Notes under the pieces: model-generated
Seen by the model: only the letters and a program-made list of their open reading frames with translations
Databases searched by the model: none
Told to the model about the DNA's origin: nothing
From: DASVFB01 sp963766345
Lineage (GTDB): Bacteria; Actinomycetota; Thermoleophilia; Gaiellales; Gaiellaceae
Assembly (NCBI GenBank): GCA_963766345.1
Contig: CAVXZL010000008.1
Span: 310,001 to 374,000, forward strand
Direction of reading: 5' to 3'
DNA: 64,000 bases
Shown: positions 1 to 8,318 of the stretch, in pieces
Numbering within the stretch: position 1 is the first letter of the stretch
How the letters are laid out: every line of letters starts with the position of its first letter
Program-made: the position numbers and the translations under genes

Positions 1-329
1 GCCAGGCCTGGCGCGCGCACGGACCGCCGGAGGACCGCTTCCGGTTCACCCGCTACGCGCTCGAGCACATGCTCGAGAGCGCAGGGCTCCACGTTCGCGA
101 GCTCACGCCGCTCGGCGGGCCGGCGACCGTCGTGACCGCCGCTCTCGAGAACAACGTCGCGCTGCTGACGAAGCCGCTGGTCAAGCAGCTCCTCTCGAAT
201 CAGCTGTGGCGGCTCGCGGGAGCCCTCGATCGCACCGTCTTCCGCGAGAGCGTCCACGGGCCTGCGCCCGACGTGTCCGGCTGGCTCGTCGTGGCGCGCC
301 GTTCGACCGCTGTAACCTCCGCCGCATGA
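1..329 (+). CDS. SAM-dependent methyltransferase, C-terminal part (5' truncated by window edge)
   Basis: The reading frame is open from base 3 and stops at 327-329. Only about 108 residues are visible. The segment RFRFTRYALEHMLESAGL followed by a V-rich strand and the ending GWLVVARR is typical of the last helix and strands of a class I (Methyltransf_11-like) enzyme that modifies a small molecule or lipid. The SAM-binding motif would lie outside the window, so the family call rests on the C-terminal pattern alone. Its TGA overlaps the ATG of the glycyl-tRNA synthetase gene (ATGA), so the two genes are probably translationally coupled. Confidence 0.5.
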   Translation, partial: QAWRAHGPPEDRFRFTRYALEHMLESAGLHVRELTPLGGPATVVTAALENNVALLTKPLVKQLLSNQLWRLAGALDRTVFRESVHGPAPDVSGWLVVARRSTAVTSAA

Positions 330-1690
330 AGGGGACGACCGAGCCCGTGACGATGGACAAGATCGTGTCGCTCTCGCGGCGGCGCGGCTTCGTCTTCCCG
401 TCGTCGGAGATCTACGGCGGCCTGGGCTCGACGTACGACTACGGCCACTACGGCGTGCTGATGAAGAACAACATCCGCACGCTCTGGTTCGACGCGATGG
501 TGAAGGAGCGGGACGACATCGTCGCGCTCGACTCGGCGATCATCCTCAACCCGCGCGTCTGGGAGGCGTCGGGCCACGTCTCCGGCTTCACCGATCCGCT
601 CGTGGATTGCCGCACGTGCAAGCTGCGCTTCCGCGCCGACCACCTCGACTCCTCGCAGTGCGGCCGCAGGCCGAGCAAGCGGCCCGGCGAGCATTCCGAG
701 TGCGACCTGACCGAGGCGCGGCAGTTCAACCTCATGTTCCAGACGCAGGTCGGCGCGCTCGAGGGCGAGGGCTCGCTCGCGTACCTACGGCCCGAGACCG
801 CGCAGGGCATCTTCGTGAACTTCAAGAACGTGCTCCAGCTCGCCCGGCGCAGGCCACCGTTCGGCATCGCGCAGGTCGGCAAGTCCTTCCGTAACGAGAT
901 CACGCCCGGCAACTTCCTCTTCCGCATGCGCGAGTTCGAGCAGATGGAGATGGAGTTCTTCGTCCCGCCCGCTGAGGCAGAGCAGTGGTTCGACTACTGG
1001 GTCGACGCGCGCTACCGCTGGTACACGGACCTCGGGCTGCGCGAGAGCCACCTGCGCAAGCGCGAGCACGACGCGTCGGAGCGCTCGCACTACTCGAGCG
1101 CGACGACCGACCTCGAGTTCCTCTACCCCATCGGCTGGTCGGAGCTCGAGGGGATCGCGAACCGCGGCGAGTACGACCTGACGCAGCACACCGAGCACTC
1201 GGGCACGAAGCTCGAGTACGTCGGCCAGGACGGCGAGCGCTACACGCCGCACGTGATCGAGCCCGCGGTGTCGATCGACCGCATCCTGCTCGCGTTCCTC
1301 GTCGACGGCTACGACGAGGAGGTCGTCGCGGAGCGACAGCGCACGGTACTCCGCCTGCACCCGCGCGTGGCGCCGGTGAAAGCGGCGATCCTGCCGCTGA
1401 TCGGCAAGAGCGAGGAGATGGTGAGCCATGCGCGCGCGCTCTACGAGGAACTGCGGAAGCGGCACGCCGTCGAGTACGACGACGGCGGCGCGATCGGCCG
1501 GCGCTACCGCCGCCAGGACGAGATCGGCACGCCGTTCGCGTTCACGGTCGACGAGCAGACGCTCGAGGACTCGACGGTGACCGTGCGAGACCGCGACTCG
1601 CTCGCGCAGGAGCGCCTGCCGCTCGACGGCGTTCGCGCGTGGCTCGACGACGCACTCGAACGTCCCTGGAAGTCGCCGAAGCCGGAGTAA
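326..1690 (+). CDS. glyS: Glycine--tRNA ligase (single-chain alpha2 type)
   Basis: Class II aminoacyl-tRNA synthetase that charges tRNA-Gly in the cytoplasm. The protein is 454 residues from the ATG at 326, close to the usual 450-460 for the dimeric, single-subunit glycyl enzyme (not the alpha2beta2 GlyQ/GlyS type). Visible signatures are SRRRGFVFPSSEIYGG at the N-terminus, the class II motif 2 region with RPETAQGIFVNFKNV and GKSFRNEITPGNFLFRMREF, and a C-terminal anticodon-binding domain with GRRYRRQDEIGTPFAFTVD. I chose 326 because it forms an ATGA overlap with the upstream stop. A longer frame reaches back to 206 but only inside the upstream gene; MDK at 353 is a shorter alternative. Confidence 0.95.
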   Translation: MKGTTEPVTMDKIVSLSRRRGFVFPSSEIYGGLGSTYDYGHYGVLMKNNIRTLWFDAMVKERDDIVALDSAIILNPRVWEASGHVSGFTDPLVDCRTCKLRFRADHLDSSQCGRRPSKRPGEHSECDLTEARQFNLMFQTQVGALEGEGSLAYLRPETAQGIFVNFKNVLQLARRRPPFGIAQVGKSFRNEITPGNFLFRMREFEQMEMEFFVPPAEAEQWFDYWVDARYRWYTDLGLRESHLRKREHDASERSHYSSATTDLEFLYPIGWSELEGIANRGEYDLTQHTEHSGTKLEYVGQDGERYTPHVIEPAVSIDRILLAFLVDGYDEEVVAERQRTVLRLHPRVAPVKAAILPLIGKSEEMVSHARALYEELRKRHAVEYDDGGAIGRRYRRQDEIGTPFAFTVDEQTLEDSTVTVRDRDSLAQERLPLDGVRAWLDDALERPWKSPKPE

Positions 1691-1720
1691 GGCACTCGCT
1701 CCCGGGGAAGGAGGTTCGGC

Positions 1721-2008
1721 ATGGCCGAAGCCGTAGTCGACGTCGCCGAGGTGAAGGCGCTCAAGACGAAGTCCGGCAACGTGCGGTACGTGCTTCGCGA
1801 CGGCGACGGCAACGAGTACACGACCTTCCGCGAGGAGATCGCGCGTGCGGCCGTCGCGGCCGAGGGCCGGCGCGCGCGGATCGAGTTCCATGAGCAGCAG
1901 CGCGGCGCGTTCACGAACGTCTACCTCGACGAGGTTGAGCCGCTGCCCCAGGAGGACGAGGCACAGGCTGCCTCCGGCTCGCACAGCGGCTTCGCCTTGC
2001 AGGTCTAG
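1721..2008 (+). CDS. Conserved small protein, possible OB-like fold
   Basis: A 95-residue acidic protein with ATG at 1721 and a good ribosome-binding site (GGGGAAGGAGG) just upstream. The pattern SGNVRYVLRDGDGNEYTTF, then an Ala/Arg helix, then ARIEFHEQQRGAFTNVYLDEV suggests a compact beta-barrel with one helix. I do not recognise a named family and assign no function. It lies 30 bases after glyS on the same strand, so it may be co-transcribed. Its TAG stop interlocks with the recO stop on the other strand in the palindrome CTAG (2005-2008). Confidence 0.7.
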   Translation: MAEAVVDVAEVKALKTKSGNVRYVLRDGDGNEYTTFREEIARAAVAAEGRRARIEFHEQQRGAFTNVYLDEVEPLPQEDEAQAASGSHSGFALQV

Positions 2009-2745
2009 GCGCTGAGCGTGCGCAACCGAAATCCGCCGTGGTACTCGTATGACGCCGTGACGACGCCGAGGGCGTCGCGGGCCGCGCGTTCGCTGAGACC
2101 CGCGGCCGACGCCGAGGCGAGCGGCTCCCGGAGCAGCGTCTCGATGCCGCCGATCCCCGCCGGCGAGAGCGACAGCGAGCCGTTCCCGCAAGCACGGCAG
2201 ACGGCACCTCCGGCCTGGGGCGAGTAGCCGACGAGCGGCGCATCGTCCGCGCCGCACTCGGCGCAACTCGTCAGGTGCGGCAGGTAGCCCGAGACCCAGA
2301 GCAGCTTGAGCTGGAACGAGAGCGCGAGCGGGTCGAGAGCGGCGCGTGTCGAGCGCGCGCCGGTCTCGTCGAGCACGTCGAGGAAACGCGTCAGCGCGAG
2401 GAAGGCGCGCTCGTTCCGCTCCTGCTCGGTGAAGAGGCGGAGCATCGCCTCCGCGCCGATCAGGCCGACGCTCAGGCGGTACGGCTGCTCGCGGACCGCG
2501 CTGTGTGACCGCACCAGGTCGACGCCGGTGACCGTCTGCAGCTCGCCCGAGCCCTGATGCAGCTGCAGCGTCACGTGCGACAGCGGCTCGAGCCGGCCGC
2601 CGAAACGGGACTTCGTCTTGCGGATCCCCTTCGCGACGGCGCCGATCCGCCCGCGCTCTTCCGTGTACAGGTGGACGATGCGATCCGCCTCGCCGAGCCG
2701 CAGCGAGCGGAGCACGACCGCCTCGGTCGCGTACGTACGGGGCAC
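2005..2745 (-). CDS. recO: DNA repair protein RecO
   Basis: RecO works with RecF and RecR to load RecA on gapped DNA in recombinational repair. The 246-residue protein starts with an OB-fold pattern (TEAVVLRSLRLGEADRIVHL, GRIGAVAKGIRKTKSRFGG) and has a helical C-terminal region with a four-cysteine zinc site (CAECGADD at about 160 and CRAC at about 185). Length is normal for the family. The GTG start at 2745 follows no close same-strand neighbour, so it is probably transcribed alone. It is convergent with the small gene at 1721 and shares the CTAG stop overlap. Confidence 0.93.
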   Translation of the reverse strand: MPRTYATEAVVLRSLRLGEADRIVHLYTEERGRIGAVAKGIRKTKSRFGGRLEPLSHVTLQLHQGSGELQTVTGVDLVRSHSAVREQPYRLSVGLIGAEAMLRLFTEQERNERAFLALTRFLDVLDETGARSTRAALDPLALSFQLKLLWVSGYLPHLTSCAECGADDAPLVGYSPQAGGAVCRACGNGSLSLSPAGIGGIETLLREPLASASAAGLSERAARDALGVVTASYEYHGGFRLRTLSA

Positions 2746-2808
2746 GTGTCCAGTCTAGAGAGGGCGTCCGAGGGGAACCTTCGGCGCCGTTTCTCCGTTC
2801 TAACAGGG

Positions 2809-3063
2809 ATGAAGCCGATCACGGTCTATTCGACGCGCTGGTGCGGCTACTGCGTGCGCGCGAAGGCGCTCCTGCGGTCACGGGGCCTCGAGTTCGAGGA
2901 GATCTCGCTCGACGACGAGCCGGCGTTTCGCCAGAAGCTCCACGACCTCACGGGCGGCTGGACGGTGCCGCAGATCGTGATCGGCGACGACGTCATCGGC
3001 GGGTACACCGAGCTCTGGCGGCTCGACCGTTCCGGGCAGCTGACGGACAAGATCGCGGCCTAG
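2809..3063 (+). CDS. Glutaredoxin-like thiol-disulfide oxidoreductase
   Basis: An 84-residue glutaredoxin/mycoredoxin-type protein. The redox motif is CGYC (STRWCGYCVRAK near residues 8-19). The conserved cis-proline strand (WTVPQIVIGDDVIGGYTEL) and the usual glutathione- or thiol-binding GGY loop are present. It would reduce disulfides or mixed disulfides in the cytoplasm; actinobacteria commonly pair such proteins with mycothiol, but nothing here shows the thiol partner. ATG at 2809 is the only start compatible with the fold. It is flanked by repair genes (recO divergent, mutM convergent) and its TAG interlocks with the mutM stop in CTAG. Confidence 0.9.
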   Translation: MKPITVYSTRWCGYCVRAKALLRSRGLEFEEISLDDEPAFRQKLHDLTGGWTVPQIVIGDDVIGGYTELWRLDRSGQLTDKIAA

Positions 3064-3887
3064 CGCCGCTGGCACTCGGGGCAGTACCAGGTGCCGCGGC
3101 CTGCGACGCGCGTCTTCTCGATCGGCGTGCCGCACCGGTCGCAGGGCTCGCCGTCGCGGCCGTACGCCTTGAACTCCTTCTGCATCGAACCGGCCCGGCC
3201 GTCCGGCTGCCGGAAGTCGCGTAGCGTCGCGCCCTGCCGCGCGATGCCGGCGGCGAGGGCCTGCTTGATCCCGTCGCGGAGCGCCTTGACCTCGTCGTCG
3301 GCCAACTCGCGCGCGGGACGGAGCGGATGGATGCGCGACCGCCACAGCGCCTCGTCGACGTAGATGTTCCCGAGGCCTGCGAGCGTGCGCTGATCGAGCA
3401 GCGCCGCCTTCACCGGCGCTTTGCGGTTCGCGAGCTTTGCGCTCAACGCCTTCACCGTGAACGCCCGGCCGAGCGGCTCGCCGCCGAGGCGCGTCGCGAG
3501 GTAGGGATCGAGCCCGTCCGGCTCGACGAGGAGCCACGTGCCGAAGCGCCGGATGTCGCGGTACACGACGTCCGATCCGTCGTCGAGCTTGACAACCGCG
3601 CGCCGATGCGGGACGTCGACGGGCTCTCCCGCCGGCGCGTACAGGAAGTTCCCGGTCATTCGGAGGTGGATCAGGAGAACGCGACCGCTCTCGAACCGGA
3701 CAACGAGATACTTGCCGCGCCGCTCGAGCGATGCGACACGCTCACCGGTGAGCTCGGCCGCCACTTCGGCCGGGTCCTCCGGACGCGTCAGCCTCGCGTC
3801 TTCGATCTCGACGTGCTCGAAGCTGCGTCCGACGAGCACCGGCTCGAGCCGGCGGCGAACCGTCTCGACCTCGGGCAGCTCGGGCAC
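3060..3887 (-). CDS. mutM: Formamidopyrimidine-DNA glycosylase
   Basis: Base-excision repair enzyme that removes 8-oxoguanine and formamidopyrimidines and nicks the abasic site. The N-terminus PELPEVETVRRRLEP supplies the catalytic proline (after Met removal) and the acidic residue. The H2TH DNA-binding part (AGLGNIYVDEALWRSRIHP) and the C-terminal zinc finger (CDRCG and CPEC, ending at QRR) are intact. Length 275 is normal. It reads away from deoA with 29 bases between them, so it may be the last gene of the deoB-deoA-mutM run. Confidence 0.95.
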   Translation of the reverse strand: MPELPEVETVRRRLEPVLVGRSFEHVEIEDARLTRPEDPAEVAAELTGERVASLERRGKYLVVRFESGRVLLIHLRMTGNFLYAPAGEPVDVPHRRAVVKLDDGSDVVYRDIRRFGTWLLVEPDGLDPYLATRLGGEPLGRAFTVKALSAKLANRKAPVKAALLDQRTLAGLGNIYVDEALWRSRIHPLRPARELADDEVKALRDGIKQALAAGIARQGATLRDFRQPDGRAGSMQKEFKAYGRDGEPCDRCGTPIEKTRVAGRGTWYCPECQRR

Positions 3888-3916
3888 CGGCCCAGCCTAG
3901 CCACGTCCGGGTGGGG

Positions 3917-5233
3917 CTACGCCGTCGCGGCCGACGAGAGGACGTCGAGCAGGATCGAGCGCGCCGGCGGCTGCTCGACGCCGATGTCGTAGGCGGCGAG
4001 GATCTCGCGCACGGCGTCGGCCGCGGACGCCTCGTCGCGTGCGTGCACCTTGGCGAGCACGTCACCCGCCGTGACCTCGTCGCCGCGCTTGCGCCGGCAG
4101 AGAACGCCGACGGTGTGGTCGACCGTGTCCTCCTTCGTCCGCCGCCCCGCGCCGAGGTGCAACGCCGCGACACCCACTTGGATCGCGCCGAGCCGCGTGA
4201 CGTAGCCGCTCTCGCGCGCCTCGACCGGCACGACGACGGGCGCGTGCGCGAGCGCGTCCTCGCCGGGGTCGCCGCCCTGGGCCCGGATCCAGCGCTCGTA
4301 CGCGGCCGTCGCCGATCCGTCGAAGAGAGAGGCCTCGGCACGCCGCCTGCCCTCGGCCTCGTCGACGCCGAGGTCCGAGAGCGCGAGCAGCTGCGAGCAG
4401 GCGGTGAGGACGAGCTCCGTGAAGTCCGGCGGCCCCTCGCCGCGAAGCGTCTCCATCGCCTCTCGGATCTCGAGCGCGTTCCCGACGGCGTGACCGAGCG
4501 GCTGATCCATGTCGGTGAGGAGGCAGACGACGTCGCGCCCGGCGCGGTTCCCGAGATCGAGCATCGCCTCCGCGAGGATCCGCGCATCGTCGATCGACTT
4601 CATGAACGCGCCGTCGCCGACCTTGACGTCGAGGACGATCGCCTCCGCGCCCGCTGCGATCTTCTTCGACATGATGCTCGCCGCGATCAGAGACACGTTG
4701 TCGACGGTCGCCGTCACGTCGCGCAGCCCGTAAAGCTGCTTGTCGGCCGGTACGAGGTCGGCGCTCGTTCCGATGATCGCCATCCCGACGTCGCGCACCT
4801 GAGCGATGAACTCGTCGAGGCTCAGCTCCACGCGAAAGCCGGGGATCGACTCGAGCTTGTCGAGCGTGCCGCCCGTGTGCCCGAGGCCGCGGCCGCTCAT
4901 CTTGCCGAACGGGACGCCGCAGGCGGCGATGATCGGCCCGACGGCGATCGAGGTCTTGTCGCCGACGCCGCCGGTCGAATGCTTGTCGACGACGCGACGC
5001 CCGAGGTGGTGCGCCATGTCGACGGTCTCGCCGCTCCCGATGAAAGCCTCCGTCATCGCCAGCGTCTCCGCGCCGGTCAAGCCGCGGAAGACGACTGCCA
5101 TGCAGAACGCGGCCATCTGGTAGTCGGGCACGTCTCCCCGTGCGTAGCCGAGGACGAGCTCGCGCATCTCGTCGTCGCCGAGCTCGCCGCCGTCCCGCTT
5201 CCGCTCGATCAGCTCGGCGGGATGAATCGTCAA
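3917..5233 (-). CDS. deoA: Pyrimidine-nucleoside (thymidine) phosphorylase
   Basis: Cleaves thymidine, deoxyuridine or uridine with phosphate to give the base and (deoxy)ribose 1-phosphate. The 438-residue protein carries the family signature SGRGLGHTGGTLDKLESIPG, the phosphate-binding KHSTGGVGDKTS loop and a C-terminal alpha/beta domain (LGAGRRTKEDTVDH). I chose the TTG at 5233 because it overlaps the deoB TGA in TTGA. The open frame continues far upstream, but only as an antisense-like shadow of deoB. Coupled with deoB, it channels the sugar phosphate into the pentose phosphate pool. Whether it prefers thymidine or accepts uridine as well cannot be told from motifs alone. Confidence 0.93.
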   Translation of the reverse strand: MTIHPAELIERKRDGGELGDDEMRELVLGYARGDVPDYQMAAFCMAVVFRGLTGAETLAMTEAFIGSGETVDMAHHLGRRVVDKHSTGGVGDKTSIAVGPIIAACGVPFGKMSGRGLGHTGGTLDKLESIPGFRVELSLDEFIAQVRDVGMAIIGTSADLVPADKQLYGLRDVTATVDNVSLIAASIMSKKIAAGAEAIVLDVKVGDGAFMKSIDDARILAEAMLDLGNRAGRDVVCLLTDMDQPLGHAVGNALEIREAMETLRGEGPPDFTELVLTACSQLLALSDLGVDEAEGRRRAEASLFDGSATAAYERWIRAQGGDPGEDALAHAPVVVPVEARESGYVTRLGAIQVGVAALHLGAGRRTKEDTVDHTVGVLCRRKRGDEVTAGDVLAKVHARDEASAADAVREILAAYDIGVEQPPARSILLDVLSSAATA

Positions 5234-6396
5234 GGCGTAACGATCGGCTGTCCCGGAACGCCGCGCCGCGGAGCCTTGCCGCCCAACCACGCGTTGACCG
5301 TCGCGCCGACGTCGCCGAACTCGCCGTCGTGGCGCGCGCCGTTCGCGTAGCGGCCTTCGACGTACGCGAGCAGCAGCGCATGCTCGCGCGAGTGGTCGGT
5401 CGACGGCGTCGTCGGGTCGCAGCCGTGGTCGGACGTCAGGATGAAGAGGTCGCCGGGGCGCAGCGCATCGAGCAGGTCGGGCAGCCTGCGGTCGAAGTCC
5501 TGCAGACAGCGGTGGAAGTTGACCGGGTCGTTGCGATGGCCCCACAGCATGTCGGTCTCGACGAGGTTCACGAAGACCAGCCCGTCGTCGAGCTCGCGCA
5601 ACAGCTGTTCCGTCTTCGAGATGCCCTCGATGTTCGACTTCGTCGGGTGCGACTCGTCGATGTCGCAGCCGGCGAAGATGTCGCTGATCTTCCCCACGCC
5701 GTGCACCTGCATGCCGGCATCGCGCACGAGCGTCAAGTAGTTGGGTCGCTTCGGCTCGAGTGAGAAGTCGTGCCTGTTCGGCGTGCGCTCGTAGTTCCCG
5801 GGCTCGCCGACGAAGGGGCGAGCGATGACGCGGCCGACCGCGTGCTTGCCCGTGAGAACGTCGCGCGCGATCTTGCACGCCTCGTACAGCTCCTCGAGCG
5901 GCACGGTTTCCTCGTGCGCGGCGACCTGGAACACGGAGTCCGCCGACGTGTAGACGATCCACTTGCCGGTCTCCTGGTGCTCTTCGCCGAGCTCCTGGAT
6001 GATCTCGGTCCCCGAGGCCGCTTTGTTGCCGAGCACGCCGCGTCCCGTGCGGTGCATGAACGGGTCGATGACGTCGTGCGGGAAGCCGTGCGGATACGTG
6101 GGGAACGGCGTCGGAGTCAACACGCCCATCAATTCCCAGTGTCCCGTCGTTGTGTCCTTGCCCTTCGACCGCTCGACGAGCCTGCCCGTGATCGCCGGCG
6201 CCCCGGGCTGAGGCGGGCAGCCGAGAAGCTCCTCGACGTTGCCGAGGCCGAGCGCCTCGAGGCTCGGCAGGTCGAGGCCGCCGACCGCCTTCGCGACGTT
6301 GCCGAGCGTGTCGGAGCCCTCGTCCCCGTACTCCGAGGCGTCGGGCAACTCGCCCGCACCCACGGCATCGAGGACGATCACACACGCGCGAGCCAC
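5230..6396 (-). CDS. deoB: Phosphopentomutase
   Basis: Interconverts (deoxy)ribose 1-phosphate and 5-phosphate, the step after deoA. It belongs to the alkaline phosphatase superfamily. Metal and phosphoenzyme motifs are visible: VIVLDAVGAGELPDA, SDTLGN, DTTTGHWE with the catalytic Thr, and the metal-binding LVETDMLWGHRNDP and ILTSDHGCDPTTPSTDHSRE. Length 388 matches the family. It is the first gene of the minus-strand salvage run and is divergent from a small membrane protein gene with only 21 bases between starts, so both promoters must sit in or near that gap. Confidence 0.95.
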   Translation of the reverse strand: MARACVIVLDAVGAGELPDASEYGDEGSDTLGNVAKAVGGLDLPSLEALGLGNVEELLGCPPQPGAPAITGRLVERSKGKDTTTGHWELMGVLTPTPFPTYPHGFPHDVIDPFMHRTGRGVLGNKAASGTEIIQELGEEHQETGKWIVYTSADSVFQVAAHEETVPLEELYEACKIARDVLTGKHAVGRVIARPFVGEPGNYERTPNRHDFSLEPKRPNYLTLVRDAGMQVHGVGKISDIFAGCDIDESHPTKSNIEGISKTEQLLRELDDGLVFVNLVETDMLWGHRNDPVNFHRCLQDFDRRLPDLLDALRPGDLFILTSDHGCDPTTPSTDHSREHALLLAYVEGRYANGARHDGEFGDVGATVNAWLGGKAPRRGVPGQPIVTP

Positions 6397-6417
6397 GCGG
6401 CTATCCTAAGCCGCGGA

Positions 6418-6564
6418 ATGACGACGGTCCTCGGTCTCCTCGGCATCGCCCTCTTCTGCACGGCTGTCATCTCGCTCGCTGCGGCGGTGACGTGGCTCGT
6501 CGTGAAGCTCTCGCCGGCGAAGAAGCCGAAGCCCGCAACGCCCTCGGGCGAGACCTCGAGCTAG
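6418..6564 (+). CDS. Small single-pass membrane protein
   Basis: A 48-residue ORF starting at ATG 6418. It consists of one hydrophobic helix (roughly residues 4-31, LLGIALFCTAVISLAAAVTW) followed by a short Lys/Pro-rich tail, which predicts N-out or N-in single-pass anchoring with a cytoplasmic basic tail. No homology is recognised. Support comes from the clean fit between divergent deoB and convergent ald, with the TAG stop interlocked with the ald stop in CTAG exactly as in three other convergent pairs here. Function unknown. Confidence 0.55.
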   Translation: MTTVLGLLGIALFCTAVISLAAAVTWLVVKLSPAKKPKPATPSGETSS

Positions 6565-7685
6565 ACCGGAGCGAGCGGAAGAACGTCGTCGAGCGGCGTG
6601 TAGTCGAGGTTGTGCGCCTCGGCAACCGCCTCGTACGTGATCTTCCCGTCGACGACGTTGACGCCGAGCGCCAGCGACGGATCCTGTGCGACAGCCTCCC
6701 GCAGTCCGTGGTCCGCGATCGACTCGACGAACGGGAGCGTCGCGTTCGTCAACGCCTTCGTCGCCGTGATCGGCACCGCGCCCGGCATGTTCGCAACGCA
6801 GTAGTGCGTGACGCCCTCGACCTCGTAGACGGGCTCGCTATGCGTCGTCGCGTGTGACGTCTCGGCGCAGCCGCCCTGGTCGATCGCGACGTCGCAGAAC
6901 ACCGAGCCTTCCTTCATGTCGCGGAGCATGTCGCGCGTGATGAGCTTCGGGGCCCTCGCGCCCGGGATGAGGACGGCGCCGATGACGACATCGGCATCCT
7001 TGATCGACTCGGCGATCTGCAGGCTCGACGACATGACGAGGCTCACCCGGCCCGAGAGGATGTCGTCGAGGTAGCGCATGCGGTCGATCGAGCGATCGAG
7101 GATCGTCACGTTCGCGCCGAGACCGATGGCGATGACGGCCGCGTTGTAGCCGACGATACCGCCGCCGATGATCAGCACGCGGCCCGGGGCGACACCCGGC
7201 ACGCCGCCGAGAAGGAGGCCTCGCCCACCGAGCGGCTTCTCGAGGAAGTAAGCACCTGCCTGCGCCGCAAGGCGTCCGGCGATCTCGCTCATCGGTGCGA
7301 GAAGCGGCAGCCGCCCATCGGGCGTCTCAACGGTTTCGTACGCGACAGCCGTCACGCCGCTCTCCGCGAGCGCGCGCGTCAGCGGCTCGTCGGCCGCGAT
7401 GTGCAGGTACGTGAAGAGGACGAGCCCCTCGCGCAGCCGCGCGTACTCCTCTGCGATCGGCTCCTTCACTTTGAGCAGGAAGTCCGAATCGCTCCAGACG
7501 TCGTCCGTCGAGACGATGTGCGCGCCGACGCGCTCGTACGCGGCATCCGTGAATGCGCTTCCGATGCCTGCGCCGGTCTCAATGCAGACGTCGTGGCCAC
7601 GCCTCGTCAATTCGAGCGCGCCGGCGGGCGTCAGCGCGACGCGGTACTCGTCGGTCTTGATCTCCTTCGCGACGCCGATCTTCAC
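6561..7685 (-). CDS. ald: Alanine dehydrogenase
   Basis: NAD-dependent interconversion of L-alanine and pyruvate plus ammonia, used for alanine catabolism or nitrogen assimilation. The 374-residue protein has the AlaDH/PNT N-terminal half (MKIGVAKEIKTDEYRVALTP, substrate Lys in LLKVKEP, His in TYLHIA) and a Rossmann domain (VLIIGGGIVGYNAAVIAIGLGA). The C-terminal signature NMPGAVPITATKALTNATLP is intact. The GTG start lacks a Shine-Dalgarno sequence, and a TATAAG hexamer lies 12 bases upstream, so a leaderless transcript is plausible. Confidence 0.95.
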   Translation of the reverse strand: MKIGVAKEIKTDEYRVALTPAGALELTRRGHDVCIETGAGIGSAFTDAAYERVGAHIVSTDDVWSDSDFLLKVKEPIAEEYARLREGLVLFTYLHIAADEPLTRALAESGVTAVAYETVETPDGRLPLLAPMSEIAGRLAAQAGAYFLEKPLGGRGLLLGGVPGVAPGRVLIIGGGIVGYNAAVIAIGLGANVTILDRSIDRMRYLDDILSGRVSLVMSSSLQIAESIKDADVVIGAVLIPGARAPKLITRDMLRDMKEGSVFCDVAIDQGGCAETSHATTHSEPVYEVEGVTHYCVANMPGAVPITATKALTNATLPFVESIADHGLREAVAQDPSLALGVNVVDGKITYEAVAEAHNLDYTPLDDVLPLAPV

Positions 7686-7696
7686 AGCGGGCGAAC

Positions 7697-7702
7697 CTTA
7701 TA
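7697..7702 (-). promoter_or_regulatory. Possible -10 element of a leaderless ald promoter
   Basis: On the minus strand the hexamer TATAAG sits 12 bases before the GTG start of ald. A start point about 6-7 bases downstream would leave an almost zero-length leader, which is common in actinobacteria. No convincing -35 was found at 16-18 bases, so this is a weak call. Confidence 0.3.
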
Positions 7703-7814
7703 CCGGCGCGATACTCGGCACGCTTTCGGCACAACCGCGTGACAGCCTCGCGGATACGATCGCAGTGGGTGGTGGGTCGGGGTGCCCCGTTGGGTGCCGG
7801 TGAAGACGGCGAGC

Positions 7815-8318
7815 TCAGAGCCCCCGGCTGCGCAGGTACAGCAACAGCCCCGCCAGGGTCTTTGCGTCTTCGATCTCGCCGAGCCGAGACGCGACCCCCG
7901 CGACGAAAACACGCACGAGCTCGATCGACTCGTCCTCCTCCGGCTGCCGCTCGCCCTCCTCGACGCCTTCGACGAAGAACAGATGCATCAGCTCGCGGCA
8001 GAAGCCGGGCGTCGTCCAGAACGACGACACGTGCCTCCACTCGCCGCCGCGGAGCCCCGTCTCCTCCGCAAGCTCGCGTTGCGCGGTCGCAAGCGGCTCC
8101 TCGCCCTCGTCCATCGTCCCGGCCGGCAGCTCCAGCAGCTCCTTGCGTGCGGGCTCGCGGAGCTGACGCACGAGCACGATCCGGTCGTCCGCGTCGACGG
8201 CGACGATCGCCACCGCGCCCGGATGCTCGACGATCTCGCGCCCGTGCTCGCCCCACCGCTCGAGCACGACGTCGACGAGCTTCCCGGCGTAGACGGTGCG
8301 TGAGGCGTCGGGCTTCAC
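7815..8318 (-). CDS. Nudix hydrolase, ADP-ribose pyrophosphatase type
   Basis: A complete Nudix box is present: GTMDEGEEPLATAQRELAEE followed by TGL, matching Gx5Ex7REUxEExGU. The upstream LVRQLREPARKELLELPAG and downstream WTTPGFCRELMHLFF are typical of the ADP-ribose/ADP-sugar pyrophosphatase branch (NudF/NUDT5-like), which clears ADP-ribose. The protein is 167 residues from the GTG at 8318, which overlaps the aldo-keto reductase TGA as GTGA. An in-frame extension to 8363 would run deep into the upstream gene and is rejected. In mycobacteria a Nudix gene of this branch lies beside pyrG; here the link is only regional. Confidence 0.88.
   Translation of the reverse strand: MKPDASRTVYAGKLVDVVLERWGEHGREIVEHPGAVAIVAVDADDRIVLVRQLREPARKELLELPAGTMDEGEEPLATAQRELAEETGLRGGEWRHVSSFWTTPGFCRELMHLFFVEGVEEGERQPEEDESIELVRVFVAGVASRLGEIEDAKTLAGLLLYLRSRGL

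Noticed and set aside
785..2266. A 493-codon minus-strand frame opposite glyS
   Set aside because: It is an antisense shadow of the glycyl-tRNA synthetase gene with no recognisable motif.
3917..6385. A single 822-codon minus-strand frame spanning deoB and deoA
   Set aside because: The first 380 codons are an out-of-frame shadow of deoB (Arg/Ala/Pro-rich); the real deoA begins at the TTG of the TTGA overlap at 5,233.
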